NCBI RefSeq assembly: GCF_014384895.1
Contig: NZ_JACRSQ010000015.1
Span: 27,318-91,317 of the forward strand
Length of the DNA: 64,000 nt
Reading direction: 5' to 3'
Source of the DNA: Bianquea renquensis
GTDB taxonomy: Bacteria > Bacillota > Clostridia > Lachnospirales > Bianqueaceae
Shown here: positions 23,939 through 32,984 of the stretch, piece after piece
How the letters are laid out: each line of letters begins with the position of its first letter
How positions within the stretch are numbered: the first letter of the stretch is position 1
Made by a program: the position numbers and the translations under genes
Notes under the pieces: model-generated
The model's input: the letters and a program-made list of their open reading frames with translations, nothing else
What the model was told of the DNA's origin: nothing
Database searches by the model: none

Positions 23939-24908
23939 CATCGTATTGGTGGGTTTCATGGGGTGTGGTAAGTCGACGGTTGGAAGACGGCTAGCTGCAA
24001 TGCTTGGGTGGGAATTCGTCGATACGGACACGCGAATTGAAGAAGAGCAGAAGATGCAGGTGTCTGAGATTTTTTTGCGGAAGGGTGAAAGGGCATTTCG
24101 AAAGATGGAACGGGATCTGATCCATAGGCTGTCAGAAAGGACCCATCAAGTGATTGCCACAGGGGGCGGCATCATCAAGGATCCCGCGAACTGTCAACGC
24201 CTTAAAGAGGGTGGAGCTGTGGTTGTACACATGTACACAGCACCGGAGGAACTGTATCGCAGAATGCGATGCGATACAACCAGACCGCTGTTGGCACCGT
24301 ATGAGGGGGAAGCGCGGTATGAGGCGATACAAAAGCTTTTGCAGGAACGGTTACCCCTGTACAGGAGTGCTGCGGATATAGAGGTTTCCGTTTTCAAACA
24401 ATCACCGGAAGACATAGCGGAGGAGATACTCGACATGACAAACGAACTAGAGAAATCGAGCCAGCGGGAAATATGGGTTTGCAACGGACCAAATCTAAAT
24501 TTTTTGGGAATCCGTGAACCCGAAATCTATGGAGATGAAAACTATGAAGCCCTCAAGCGGTATGTGGTGGAGAGAGGTCAAGAACTTGGAGTGAAGGTCG
24601 AGTGCTTTCAGACGAACTACGAGGGGGCCTTACTCGATACGCTACAGGAAGCCCATAGGAAAGGGATCAGCGGGATTGTCATGAACCCAGGTGCATTCAC
24701 CCATTACAGTTATGCGCTGCGGGATGCCATTGCATCCATCGCAGTGCCGGTTGTGGAAGTCCACATGTCCAATATCCATAAGCGGGAAGAGTTTCGACAC
24801 CGCAGCGTCACAGCGGCTGAGTGCATTGGTCAGATTTGTGGATTTGGGTTCAAGTCCTATGAGCTGGGCTTGCAAGCTTTATGCAATATTTTGCAAAAAA
24901 ATGGTTGA
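23928..24908 (+). CDS. aroKQ: Fused shikimate kinase / type II 3-dehydroquinate dehydratase (AroK-AroQ)
   Basis: A 326-aa two-domain protein. Residues 1-168: AroK with P-loop GFMGCGKSTVG, DTDTRIEE, GGGI and RPLLA. Residues about 180-326: type II AroQ with GPNLNFLGIREPEIYG, FQTNYEGALLD, NPGAFTHYSYALRDA and EVHMSNIHKREEFRHRSV, all active-site motifs present. The two are joined by a short linker (LDMTNELEKSSQREI). The start ATG (23928) with gaggagg is inside the end of aroE. An internal ATG at 24435 has gaggag at good distance, so AroQ may also be made alone. Confidence 0.92.
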   Translation: MASNIVLVGFMGCGKSTVGRRLAAMLGWEFVDTDTRIEEEQKMQVSEIFLRKGERAFRKMERDLIHRLSERTHQVIATGGGIIKDPANCQRLKEGGAVVVHMYTAPEELYRRMRCDTTRPLLAPYEGEARYEAIQKLLQERLPLYRSAADIEVSVFKQSPEDIAEEILDMTNELEKSSQREIWVCNGPNLNFLGIREPEIYGDENYEALKRYVVERGQELGVKVECFQTNYEGALLDTLQEAHRKGISGIVMNPGAFTHYSYALRDAIASIAVPVVEVHMSNIHKREEFRHRSVTAAECIGQICGFGFKSYELGLQALCNILQKNG

Positions 24909-24933
24909 AAAAATGTCATCAATCGGTTACACT
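24905..24933 (+). promoter_or_regulatory. Sigma-A-type promoter for efp
   Basis: TTGAAA (24905-24910), 17-bp spacer, TACACT (24928-24933). It overlaps the aroQ stop codon. A start about 40 bases before the efp ATG fits. Confidence 0.6.
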
Positions 24934-24980
24934 AGTAAGAAGGAAAATTTGATAAGGATGATAAGAGGAGGAACTATAGT

Positions 24981-25547
24981 ATGGCAGAAGTAATATCCGC
25001 CGGTGATTTTCGCAATGGTGTAACCATTGAGTTTGAGGGAGATATTTACACAATAATCGAATTTCAGCACGTAAAGCCAGGCAAAGGCGCCGCTTTTGTC
25101 CGCTGTAAGCTGAAAAACATCAAAAACGGTGGAATCATTGAGCGGACATTCCGTCCTTCTGAAAAAGTAGACCGTGCGCACATAGAGCGCCGCGATATGG
25201 AATATTTATATAATGATGGCACTCTGTTTTACTTTATGGATCAGGACACGTATGAACAGATCGGTCTCAGCCAGGATCAGTTGGGTGACGCTCTAAAATT
25301 TGTTAAGGAGAACGAAAAGGTCAAAATTCTCTCCCACAACAATGTGGTGTTTGGAGTTGAGCCGCCTTTGTTTGTCGAACTGGAAGTCGTACACACGGAG
25401 CCAGGCCTTAAAGGAGATACCGCGACCAACGTCATGAAACCGGCGGAGGTGGAGACTGGCGCCAGCATTGCGGTGCCACTGTTCATCAATATCGGAGAAA
25501 AGATCAAAATCGATACTCGTACAGGAGAGTACTTGGGTCGAGCGTAA
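24981..25547 (+). CDS. efp: Elongation factor P
   Basis: A 188-aa EF-P with the KOW-like domain I, OB domains II and III and the C-terminal signature KIDTRTGEYLGRA. The modifiable lysine is Lys35 in KPGKGAA. EF-P rescues ribosomes stalled at proline runs. No modification enzyme gene is nearby. The following dapA is 30 bases downstream. Confidence 0.97.
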   Translation: MAEVISAGDFRNGVTIEFEGDIYTIIEFQHVKPGKGAAFVRCKLKNIKNGGIIERTFRPSEKVDRAHIERRDMEYLYNDGTLFYFMDQDTYEQIGLSQDQLGDALKFVKENEKVKILSHNNVVFGVEPPLFVELEVVHTEPGLKGDTATNVMKPAEVETGASIAVPLFINIGEKIKIDTRTGEYLGRA

Positions 25548-25577
25548 GACAGGGTAAATGAAGGAGGGTATTTATCC

Positions 25578-26459
25578 ATGAAGAAGACGGTTTTTGAAGG
25601 CTCAGGCGTGGCGATCATTACTCCTTTTACAGAGGACGGCGTCGAGTATCCTAAGCTGGGGGAACTGATAGATTTCCAAATTCAGCAGGGAACGGATTGC
25701 ATCGTCATTGCAGGGACGACAGGCGAGGCGTCGACAATGCCGGATCAGGAACATATCCGGACGATCCAGTATACGGTGGAGCGTGTGGCGGGACGGGTTC
25801 CCGTTTTGGCAGGCGCAGGCTCTAACGATACCAACCATGGCGCTGCTCTCTGCCGTGCTGCCCAGGATGTTGGGGCGGATGCTGTCTTACTGGTGACGCC
25901 CTATTATAACAAGACAACGCAGAGGGGGCTCTATGAGCACTTTGCCGTCATGGCAAAGGCCATTGACATCCCGATCATCCTGTACAATGTACCTTCGAGA
26001 ACCGGAATGAACATGACCCCGGAGACCGTGGCACGGTTGGCCAAGGATTTTGATAATATCGTTGGCATAAAGGAATGTGAATTTGGCCATGTGGGGGAGC
26101 TAAAAAACTTATGTGGCGAAGACTTTTCCATCTACTCCGGCGAGGATGGGTTAGCGGTTCCGCTGATGTCCATGGGAGGGAAGGGCGTCATTTCCGTGCT
26201 CGCCAATATAGTCCCGGCTGACGTTCATCAAATGATAAAGGCATGTCTACAGGGGGATTGGGACACAGCCCGACGCCTACAGCTAAAAGCCCTGCCGCTG
26301 ATCAAGGCGCTGTTCTGTGAAACAAGCCCGATCCCAGTCAAAGAGGCAATGAATATGTTGGGGATGAATGTTGGGGTTTGCCGGTTACCTCTCGTTGAGA
26401 TGGAAGAGGCAAACCGGGCGAAGTTGAGGCAAGCCATGCTCGATTATGGATTACAGTAA
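25578..26459 (+). CDS. dapA: 4-hydroxy-tetrahydrodipicolinate synthase
   Basis: A 293-aa TIM-barrel lyase. The pyruvate-binding Schiff-base lysine is Lys165 in VGIKECE; Tyr136 in LYNVPSRTG and the GTTGE loop at 46-50 are also present. DapA condenses pyruvate with aspartate semialdehyde and feeds lysine, diaminopimelate and, in spores, dipicolinate. The gene has its own terminator, and it sits just before the spoIIIA operon. Confidence 0.96.
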   Translation: MKKTVFEGSGVAIITPFTEDGVEYPKLGELIDFQIQQGTDCIVIAGTTGEASTMPDQEHIRTIQYTVERVAGRVPVLAGAGSNDTNHGAALCRAAQDVGADAVLLVTPYYNKTTQRGLYEHFAVMAKAIDIPIILYNVPSRTGMNMTPETVARLAKDFDNIVGIKECEFGHVGELKNLCGEDFSIYSGEDGLAVPLMSMGGKGVISVLANIVPADVHQMIKACLQGDWDTARRLQLKALPLIKALFCETSPIPVKEAMNMLGMNVGVCRLPLVEMEEANRAKLRQAMLDYGLQ

Positions 26460-26474
26460 AATACCACAAGATAG

Positions 26475-26516
26475 AAGAGCAGTGTGATGCATATAGTTAT
26501 CACACTGCTCTTTTAT
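26475..26516 (+). terminator. Terminator after dapA
   Basis: A 14-bp perfect stem (26475-26488 with 26499-26512), 10-base loop, then TTTT-rich tail. Confidence 0.92.
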
Positions 26517-26616
26517 TGTACAGAAAAGTCCGCCGGACAAGTGCCATTTGACCGGTGGTGTGGGCAAAGTTCACGGCTGCAAAGGTGGCCAATGAGAGGA
26601 GGCTTGTTTTTTTCTG

Positions 26617-26645
26617 TCATAAACATGAAAGGTGGGACATACATA
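26617..26645 (+). promoter_or_regulatory. Candidate sigma-E promoter of the spoIIIA operon
   Basis: TCATAAA (26617-26623), 14-bp spacer, CATACATA (26638-26645), one mismatch to the CATACANT -10. The predicted start lies about 25 bases before the spoIIIAA ATG. The spoIIIA operon is sigma-E controlled in B. subtilis. Confidence 0.55.
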
Positions 26646-26675
26646 TGATAACAGAATCTGGAAAGGGGGAGAGAG

Positions 26676-27620
26676 ATGCAGAAACAAGATACGATCTCCA
26701 GAATTCTATGTCCGCCTCTTCGAGAAGCGGTGGGCAGAATGATCAACCATACAGTGTATCCCCTGGAAGAAATCCGTTTACGGGTCAATCGGCCAGCGAT
26801 GGCGTATGCAGGCCGGAAAAAAATGTTCCTGACGTCACAGGGGCGGCTGAGTGACAGTGAGGATGAGGGAATTCAGGTTACCTCTGCCATGTTGGAAAAG
26901 ACGCTGGAACTGATGAGCAACTATTCTCTGTACGCCTACGAGCAAGAGCTAAAAAATGGATATATCACCCTGGAGGGGGGACATCGGGTCGGCCTGTGCG
27001 GAAAAGTTGTGGCAGACGGCGACAGAATCAAAACCATTCGATTTATATCGAGTCTGAATATTCGCATTGCCCATGAAATCATCGGGTGCGCCGACGAGAT
27101 TATGCCCTGGATACGAGGTGCGCAAGGTATTTACCACACACTGCTCATCTCCCCGCCTCGCTGTGGGAAGACCACCCTGTTGCGGGATTTAATCCGACAG
27201 ATCTCGGATGGAGAGAAGATGCAGGTTGGTGTTGTGGACGAGCGCTCGGAGATAGCGGGCTGTTATCGAGGAATTCCACAAAACACAGTCGGGCTGCGAA
27301 CGGACATTTTAGATGGGTGTCCGAAGCAGGAGGGGATGCTGATGCTGTTGCGCTCCATGGGACCGCAGGTCATCGCCGTCGACGAGATAGGCCGCATAGA
27401 AGAAATACAGGCGATTACAACCATAGTCAATAGTGGAGTCAAGCTTCTCTGTACCATTCACGGAAACAGCCTCGATGACTTCTTAAATAAACCCGGCATG
27501 GACGAGCTGGCGGCAAATCGAGTGTTCCAGAGGATCATTGTGCTAAGCGGCCGGAAAGGTCCTGGGACACTGGAACAAATTTATGACGGAGAGAAGGGAG
27601 ATTATGCAGTTTTATTGTAA
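26676..27620 (+). CDS. spoIIIAA: Stage III sporulation ATPase SpoIIIAA
   Basis: A 314-aa secretion-type ATPase. P-loop SPPRCGKTTLL (about 159-169), then VVDERSEIAG and VIAVDEIG (Walker B). SpoIIIAA powers the mother-cell complex that, with SpoIIQ in the forespore, forms the feeding channel needed for late forespore gene expression. It is the first of eight tightly packed genes, and overlaps spoIIIAB. Confidence 0.96.
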   Translation: MQKQDTISRILCPPLREAVGRMINHTVYPLEEIRLRVNRPAMAYAGRKKMFLTSQGRLSDSEDEGIQVTSAMLEKTLELMSNYSLYAYEQELKNGYITLEGGHRVGLCGKVVADGDRIKTIRFISSLNIRIAHEIIGCADEIMPWIRGAQGIYHTLLISPPRCGKTTLLRDLIRQISDGEKMQVGVVDERSEIAGCYRGIPQNTVGLRTDILDGCPKQEGMLMLLRSMGPQVIAVDEIGRIEEIQAITTIVNSGVKLLCTIHGNSLDDFLNKPGMDELAANRVFQRIIVLSGRKGPGTLEQIYDGEKGDYAVLL

Positions 27621-28128
27621 GATGATGGGCCTCTGCTTTCTTGGCCTCACGTCTGCTATGGCGGGCCTTTGGATGTCTCGGCGGATGGATGTGCGGCTAA
27701 AAGAATATAAAGAGTTGAAACGAGCGCTGTATATCTTGGCATCTGAAATTCGATACTCGGCCAGTTTATCCGACGCAGCCGAGATGGTTGGCAAACGGAT
27801 TGCGGGAGGTCTGGGGCGAGTCTTTACCGATCTATCGGAGGATATGGACCGAAAAGAAGGAAAAAGTCTGGACGAGCTTTGGAGCGAGGGGGTTCGGAAG
27901 CGCCAAAGGGAACTGAACCTCGATGAGGAGGACTGTATGATGCTATGTTCATTGGGCAAGCATTTGGCTGGACAAGACGCGGAGCTTTTGCAAAATCAGA
28001 TCGCACTGCTAGAACAATATGTGCAGGACAAGCAGGAGCGTCTGGCAGAAGAAAAGCGGACAAAAGGCCGTATGTACAAAAGTTTAGGGATTCTTGGCGG
28101 CATTCTGATCATGGTGGTATTGCTATAA
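27604..28128 (+). CDS. spoIIIAB: Stage III sporulation protein SpoIIIAB
   Basis: A 174-aa protein with membrane segments at both ends and a helical middle, the GspF-like layout of SpoIIIAB. An upstream in-frame ATG (27583) exists, but the ATG at 27604 has agaaggga in front and gives the family length. It overlaps spoIIIAA by 17 bases. Confidence 0.93.
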   Translation: MQFYCKMMGLCFLGLTSAMAGLWMSRRMDVRLKEYKELKRALYILASEIRYSASLSDAAEMVGKRIAGGLGRVFTDLSEDMDRKEGKSLDELWSEGVRKRQRELNLDEEDCMMLCSLGKHLAGQDAELLQNQIALLEQYVQDKQERLAEEKRTKGRMYKSLGILGGILIMVVLL

Positions 28129-28145
28129 AGAGGAGGAAACCGGCT

Positions 28146-28340
28146 TTGGAGATTGAAATCGTATTTAAGATCGCGGCTGTGGGCATCATTGTGGCCGTTC
28201 TGAATCAGGTTCTCAGCAGAGCGGGAAGAGAGGACCAGGCCATGATGACGACGCTGGCAGGGTTGATCGTCGTGCTATTTTGGGTCGTACAGTACATTAA
28301 TGAGCTCTTCACCATGATTCAATCCATGTTCAACTTGTAG
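28146..28340 (+). CDS. spoIIIAC: Stage III sporulation protein SpoIIIAC (TTG start)
   Basis: A 64-aa protein of two membrane helices, beginning LEIEIVFKIAAVGIIVAVLNQVLSRAGREDQA and ending with WVVQYINELFTMIQSMFNL, matching SpoIIIAC. The start is TTG at 28146, eight bases after gaggagg; no ATG gives a family-length protein, so annotation by ATG alone would miss or misplace it. Confidence 0.92.
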   Translation: MEIEIVFKIAAVGIIVAVLNQVLSRAGREDQAMMTTLAGLIVVLFWVVQYINELFTMIQSMFNL

Positions 28341-28377
28341 GCGGACCAATGCGCGGTGGATACAAATGGAGGCTGAT

Positions 28378-28764
28378 ATGGAAATATTTCAGGTAGCAGT
28401 AGTTGGAATCATAGCCGTCATTCTTGCGTTGGTATTAAAGCCCTTTCACGGAGAATTTGCCATCTACATCACCATTGCGGCGGGGGTCGTGATTCTGTTC
28501 TTCGTCGCGGGATACTTGGAGGACGTAGTGGGCGTTGTTCAAAGTCTGGCAGAAAAGACGGGGCTGTCCTCCCAGACACTGGGCATCCTATTTAAAATTG
28601 TCGGGATCGGCTATATTACGGAGTTTGCCTCCCAGATTTGCAAAGACGCAGGGCAGGGCGCCATCGGGATGAAAATTGAGCTAGCGGGAAAGATTCTGAT
28701 TATCGCAGTGTCGCTCCCCATTTTCACAGCGCTTCTGGATACCTTATCCTCAATACTGTTGTGA
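28378..28764 (+). CDS. spoIIIAD: Stage III sporulation protein SpoIIIAD
   Basis: A 128-aa protein with four hydrophobic segments, starting MEIFQVAVVGIIAVILAL. The ATG at 28378 has tggagg at 5 bases; an ATG four codons earlier is possible. SpoIIIAD resembles SpoIIIAC and is part of the same membrane platform. Confidence 0.94.
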   Translation: MEIFQVAVVGIIAVILALVLKPFHGEFAIYITIAAGVVILFFVAGYLEDVVGVVQSLAEKTGLSSQTLGILFKIVGIGYITEFASQICKDAGQGAIGMKIELAGKILIIAVSLPIFTALLDTLSSILL

Positions 28765-28777
28765 GGGGGAAGGACAC

Positions 28778-29968
28778 ATGAGAAAGAAAGCTCTTCGACT
28801 TGTGGTGATGGTGCTAATCCTATTGTGTCTATCCATAACCTCCGTCCGCGCAGAGGAGGATTCCGGCTCCAGGGAGGACGCGGAGGATATCATCCGCCAG
28901 CAGATGGAGGCGCTGGATTTTGATTCCATGGATTCGATAATGGGGGAAGTATCGCAGGACAATCAATTTTATGAACAGAACTTTGCTTTTCAAAGTTTTG
29001 GTGATTTATTAAGCCAGCTAGTCAGCGGGGAGGTGGATCTAACTTTTGGTCAATGGATGCAAGAAATTCTGAATCTATTGTTTAAAGAGATTCCACTGCA
29101 AGGGCATTTGCTTCTCCAGGTCGCAGCCCTGGCCTTGCTGAGTCAGCTTCTGAAAAGTCTGGACGAGCACTTTCAGGGCAGCAGCGCTGGAGAAATCGGA
29201 TTTTTTGCCGTATACGGTGTGTTGGTGATCACCTTGTTTCACAGCTTTGCGGTGGCTGTGGATATCGTCCGATCGACGACGGAGAGAATTCTGCAGGTGG
29301 GATTTGCGCTTATGCCTGCCTTAGCAGCGGTGGCGGCCGCTTCCGGACAAGTCGTCTCAGCCACAGTTCAGAGTGAGGTCATTCTAGGAGGCATGAACTT
29401 GCTGCTGTCCGCCTTACAGTATGTCGTAGGGGGAGGGATCGTGCTGATGGTGATGCTGGAAACGGCCAACCATATTTCACCGAAAGAAATGCTCGGTCAA
29501 TTTATCAGTCTCATACGAATTCTGATTGAAAAAGGGTTAAAGATCATAACGTCCTTGTTTTTTATCTTGATGGGAATCCAGGGAATTGCGCTGCCAGCCA
29601 TGGACAAGTTTTTACAAAAGACGGCATCCACAGCTTTTTCTGCGGTGCCGGTGGTCGGCAGCGCCTTATCCGGAGCAGTGGATACCGTATTGACAGGATC
29701 AACGCTGGTTAAAAATGGTATCGGGGCAGCGGGCTTTTTGATCCTACTCTGCATCTGCCTATTGCCCATGATCAAACTCATTGTCTGCTGGCTGTTATAC
29801 AAGGTGATGGCGGCACTGCTGGCACCAGTCGCAGATTCACGTGTCATAGGTCTCCTATCGGGAATGGCGGATGCAGCAGGACTTTTAATTGCAGTGTTGT
29901 GCAGCGCCATCATCATCTTTATCGGCGCATTCGGCATCTTTTTGTATACCACAGGCGCGGCGCTATAA
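28778..29968 (+). CDS. spoIIIAE: Stage III sporulation protein SpoIIIAE
   Basis: A 396-aa protein with an N-terminal signal sequence, an extracytoplasmic acidic stretch of about 80 residues, and eight or so membrane helices. The conserved cores (LGGMNLLLSALQYVVGGG and IVCWLLYKVMAALLAPVAD) identify SpoIIIAE. Confidence 0.95.
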   Translation: MRKKALRLVVMVLILLCLSITSVRAEEDSGSREDAEDIIRQQMEALDFDSMDSIMGEVSQDNQFYEQNFAFQSFGDLLSQLVSGEVDLTFGQWMQEILNLLFKEIPLQGHLLLQVAALALLSQLLKSLDEHFQGSSAGEIGFFAVYGVLVITLFHSFAVAVDIVRSTTERILQVGFALMPALAAVAAASGQVVSATVQSEVILGGMNLLLSALQYVVGGGIVLMVMLETANHISPKEMLGQFISLIRILIEKGLKIITSLFFILMGIQGIALPAMDKFLQKTASTAFSAVPVVGSALSGAVDTVLTGSTLVKNGIGAAGFLILLCICLLPMIKLIVCWLLYKVMAALLAPVADSRVIGLLSGMADAAGLLIAVLCSAIIIFIGAFGIFLYTTGAAL

Positions 29969-29984
29969 CAGGAGGAGGTGCGGT

Positions 29985-30548
29985 ATGGGTGCAATTCGGC
30001 AGTGGGCGTTATCAATTGTGGTCTTCCTGATTTTTCAGGGGATGATGGAGATCCTGATTCCAAAGGGGTCGATAAAGAAATTCATTCAGCTAATATTGGG
30101 AATCGCCTTTTTGATGATTGCCGTAGGACCGGTTCTTCAGTTTTTTCGACAGGATCTCAGCAAGACGTTTTTGCTGCAAGATTTTCCCGAGTTGACGGAA
30201 ACAGCCGCGGTGGCCCAGGAGGAATATGGAAAAACGCAGCAGGAGATTCTGGAAAAACAATATGCGGATATCCTAGCAAAACAGTGTTCCGACGTGCTGG
30301 CCCAGGAGGGAAAGGTGCTAGATGAAATTCAAGTGGCGTGTACCTCTCAGGGGGAAATCCAAGCCATTGCAGTCAGAATACGAAGTCCAGAGGAAAAGCA
30401 GGAAGGGATCCAGATAGATTTAGGTTATATCCAGGTGGGAGACAATTCTGAGCCGAAGCCAGAGTGGAGACAATCCTTTGCCAAAAAGCTTGCGGATTGT
30501 TGGGGCGTAGAGGCGGATACCATTGAAATCCTGGAGGGGAAATCGTAG
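29985..30548 (+). CDS. spoIIIAF: Stage III sporulation protein SpoIIIAF
   Basis: A 187-aa protein; the true start is ATG 29985 (aggaggagg upstream), not the longer open frame. Two N-terminal membrane helices (WALSIVVFLIFQGMMEIL and FIQLILGIAFLMIAVGPV) precede a mixed alpha/beta domain with the ring-building fold seen in SpoIIIAG. Ends 54 bases before spoIIIAG. Confidence 0.93.
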   Translation: MGAIRQWALSIVVFLIFQGMMEILIPKGSIKKFIQLILGIAFLMIAVGPVLQFFRQDLSKTFLLQDFPELTETAAVAQEEYGKTQQEILEKQYADILAKQCSDVLAQEGKVLDEIQVACTSQGEIQAIAVRIRSPEEKQEGIQIDLGYIQVGDNSEPKPEWRQSFAKKLADCWGVEADTIEILEGKS

Positions 30549-30601
30549 GCAAGGTAATAGTAAGCTCGGCCAGGGCATATAGATAAAAGGAGGAAAATTC
30601 C

Positions 30602-31183
30602 ATGGGCCTCTGGGATAAATTCATTCATAAACTGGAAAAGCAGGAAGGAAAAAAGGATCGATTCGGTTGGATTTTTCCGATTTGCCTGCTGTTAGGTGTC
30701 ATATTTTTAATCGTTGCGAATACGAATATAGCAAAGAAAGGAGAGGGTGCAGAGGCAGATAGTTCGTCCACGGTATATTCCCGGGTTCAGGAACAAACGT
30801 ATGAAGAGATACTGGAATCGAAGCTGGAAAACGCCTTTTCCTGTATGGAGGGCGTAGGAAAAGTGAAAGTGGTGGTTACGGTAAAAAACAAGGGAGAAAT
30901 AACGGTGGAAAAAGATGAATCCTACAGCCGGTCCACCACGACTGAGGAAGATTCTGCGGGAGGCCGAAGAAATGTGGAGGAGGAGGCTGGACGCTCCGAA
31001 ACGGTTATGAAGGACGGCAAGGAACCCTTCGTCGTCAAAGAAACCGTGCCAGAGGTACAGGGGGTACTGATTCTTGCACAGGGCGCCGGCTCTTCTCAGG
31101 TCCAGGAGAAATTGATCAATTCTGCCGCGGTATTGCTGAATCTATCCGTATCAAAAATTCAAGTTGCACCCTATCAGGAGTAA
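30602..31183 (+). CDS. spoIIIAG: Stage III sporulation protein SpoIIIAG
   Basis: A 193-aa protein with one N-terminal membrane helix and the RBM (ring-building motif) domain including VKVVVTVKNKGEITVEKDES and VQGVLILAQGAGSSQVQEKLINSAAVLL. SpoIIIAG forms a 30-fold ring between mother cell and forespore in B. subtilis. Confidence 0.95.
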   Translation: MGLWDKFIHKLEKQEGKKDRFGWIFPICLLLGVIFLIVANTNIAKKGEGAEADSSSTVYSRVQEQTYEEILESKLENAFSCMEGVGKVKVVVTVKNKGEITVEKDESYSRSTTTEEDSAGGRRNVEEEAGRSETVMKDGKEPFVVKETVPEVQGVLILAQGAGSSQVQEKLINSAAVLLNLSVSKIQVAPYQE

Positions 31184-31198
31184 GGAGGAGCTCATTCT

Positions 31199-31945
31199 AT
31201 GCATAGTATTAAAAAAAATCAGATCGTTGTAGTGGCGCTAGTCATTATGATTGTGATCGCCGGGTACTTAAATTACAACAGCCAAATCGATAAAGGCAAA
31301 AAGGTAGCAGGCGATATCTCAGAACAGAGTCAAGTAGCAGAAGGAGACGAAGACAGCAATTTTGGGGAGGATGCGCTGCTACCCCAGGATGAAAGCGGAC
31401 AGAGCCAGACAGCGGAAGGTGAGGACAGCACACAAGACCAGACGGCAGAAGGTGAGAATAGCACGCCAGATCAGACAGCGGAAGGCGAACAATCGCAACC
31501 AGTGGAAGACAGCGATACAGCGGAGGTGGGGGCCACAGCGGAACGCCCTGGCGAGGCTGTTTTTGTTGAGAGCGATGCTGTCATTCCTGAGTACTTTGCA
31601 CAGGCCAAAGTGGAGAGAGAAAATGCCCGGGCGAAAAGCCAGGATATGCTGTATGAATTGATGGCCAACGCGGACACGCCGGAGGATAAAAAGTCTGAGG
31701 CAGCGCAGGAGATCATCAACCTGCAAAAGAGAATTGAAAATGAGGCAGCGGCAGAAGCCATGATCAAAGCCAAAGGATTTGAGGATGTGTTTGTGAGGAT
31801 TTATGACGATTCGGTGGACGTTATCGTAGATAAAGAACAGATCAGCCAGCAGGAAGCAGCGCAGATTCAGGATATCGTCACCCGCGTAACAGGTGTGAAA
31901 GCCGGAAATATTCGGATTAGCCTTTTGAAAATCGGGAAAGAATAA
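31199..31945 (+). CDS. spoIIIAH: Stage III sporulation protein SpoIIIAH
   Basis: A 248-aa protein: N-terminal membrane helix, an acidic low-complexity linker (about 45-120) with three QTAEGE units, and the C-terminal ring-building domain (AEAMIKAKGFEDVFVRIYDDSVDVIVDKEQISQQEAAQIQDIVTRVTGV) that binds SpoIIQ across the septum. The linker is longer than in B. subtilis, and its repeats could vary in number. It is the last gene of the operon. Confidence 0.95.
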   Translation: MHSIKKNQIVVVALVIMIVIAGYLNYNSQIDKGKKVAGDISEQSQVAEGDEDSNFGEDALLPQDESGQSQTAEGEDSTQDQTAEGENSTPDQTAEGEQSQPVEDSDTAEVGATAERPGEAVFVESDAVIPEYFAQAKVERENARAKSQDMLYELMANADTPEDKKSEAAQEIINLQKRIENEAAAEAMIKAKGFEDVFVRIYDDSVDVIVDKEQISQQEAAQIQDIVTRVTGVKAGNIRISLLKIGKE

Positions 31946-31974
31946 GGAAAAGTCAGGGATAGAGAAAGTTTTAA

Positions 31975-32003
31975 TTGCATTTGAGAAGAAAATTGATTAT
32001 AAT
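31975..32003 (+). promoter_or_regulatory. Sigma-A promoter of asp23-nusB-xse-isp operon
   Basis: TTGCAT (31975-31980), 17-bp spacer, perfect TATAAT (31998-32003), 42 bases before the Asp23 start. It separates housekeeping genes from spoIIIA. Confidence 0.75.
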
Positions 32004-32044
32004 AAGATACAGAAACATTCTTAATGGCATAGGAGGAAACAGAC

Positions 32045-32413
32045 ATGGAGAGTGAAAGACCAGTCAGCGTGCTACAGAATCAGCAGATCGGCCAGGTCAA
32101 GATTGCGGATGAAGTGGTAGCGATCATCGTTGGATTGGCGATCAACGAAGTGGATGGCATATACGCGGATGAACGGCGAAAAGGTAAGAAAAACCTCGGC
32201 AAAGGGATTCATATACAGATTGCGGACAATTTGGTGATTTGCGACATTGATTTCGTCATTCGATACGGCGTCAAGATCCCGGAATTTACCAATCAAATCC
32301 AGCAGAAGGTTAAGAACGCCGTTGAGAATATGACAGGACTGGAAGTTCAGGAGGTCAATCTTCACATTACAGGAGTTCGTTCAGACAAGAATGAGGATGA
32401 TGGAGCCAATTAA
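32045..32413 (+). CDS. Asp23/Gls24 family protein (YqhY-like)
   Basis: A 122-aa protein with the Asp23 core: GQVKIADEVVAIIVGLAINEVDGIYADE, LVICDIDFVIRYGVKIPEFTNQIQQKVKNAVENMTGLEVQEVNLHITGV. In B. subtilis yqhY is linked to lipid synthesis regulation and lies before nusB, as here. Start ATG with taggagga upstream. Confidence 0.92.
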   Translation: MESERPVSVLQNQQIGQVKIADEVVAIIVGLAINEVDGIYADERRKGKKNLGKGIHIQIADNLVICDIDFVIRYGVKIPEFTNQIQQKVKNAVENMTGLEVQEVNLHITGVRSDKNEDDGAN

Positions 32414-32543
32414 GAGCTGATGAATCAAGAGTCCTTGGATATAGCGCGGTCGTTCAGCTGCAGAGAGGAGGCTATATTGAGGGCTCTTTTGGCGTTACCG
32501 GGGGTGACGTGGCAGGTGCGAAAGATGTTTGGAGGATACAGGT

Positions 32544-32984
32544 ATGAGCAGAACCACAGCGAGAGAGCACACATTTAAAATACTGTACGGGCTTCAGTTT
32601 AACAATAGCTCCGCGAAAGAATTTATTGAGAGTTACATCATAAATTTCGTTGAGGAACCTGTCCAGGAGGAAGACAGAGATTTCATTGTGAGAGAGACCC
32701 TGGGCGCACAGGGACACATGGAACAGTTGGACCAATGGATCTCCGAAGCCCTAAAAGGGTGGAAGATTAGCAGGCTTTCAAGGGTTGATTTGGCAATTTT
32801 ACGGCTATCGGCGTATGAGATTATGTTTAGCGGGGAGATCCCCGTCAGCGTGAGTATCAATGAAGCGGTCAATCTAGCCAAAAAGTACTCTCAGGACGCC
32901 GCGCCAGCCTTCATAAATGGAATTCTGGGAAATGTATCCCAGCGCGCAGCCGAAGCGGCCCAACAGGAAAGCGGGCGGGAATAA
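32544..32984 (+). CDS. nusB: Transcription antitermination factor NusB
   Basis: A 146-aa NusB. The ATG at 32544 (ggagg upstream) starts MSRTTAREHTFKILYGLQFNN, and the end LAKKYSQDAAPAFINGILGNV is diagnostic. NusB joins the rRNA antitermination complex with NusE. xseA begins on the next base. Confidence 0.94.
   Translation: MSRTTAREHTFKILYGLQFNNSSAKEFIESYIINFVEEPVQEEDRDFIVRETLGAQGHMEQLDQWISEALKGWKISRLSRVDLAILRLSAYEIMFSGEIPVSVSINEAVNLAKKYSQDAAPAFINGILGNVSQRAAEAAQQESGRE

Noticed and set aside
32462..32580. 34-codon open frame from a TTG after gaggagg, between asp23 and nusB
   Set aside because: Too short and without similarity; it runs into nusB in another frame.
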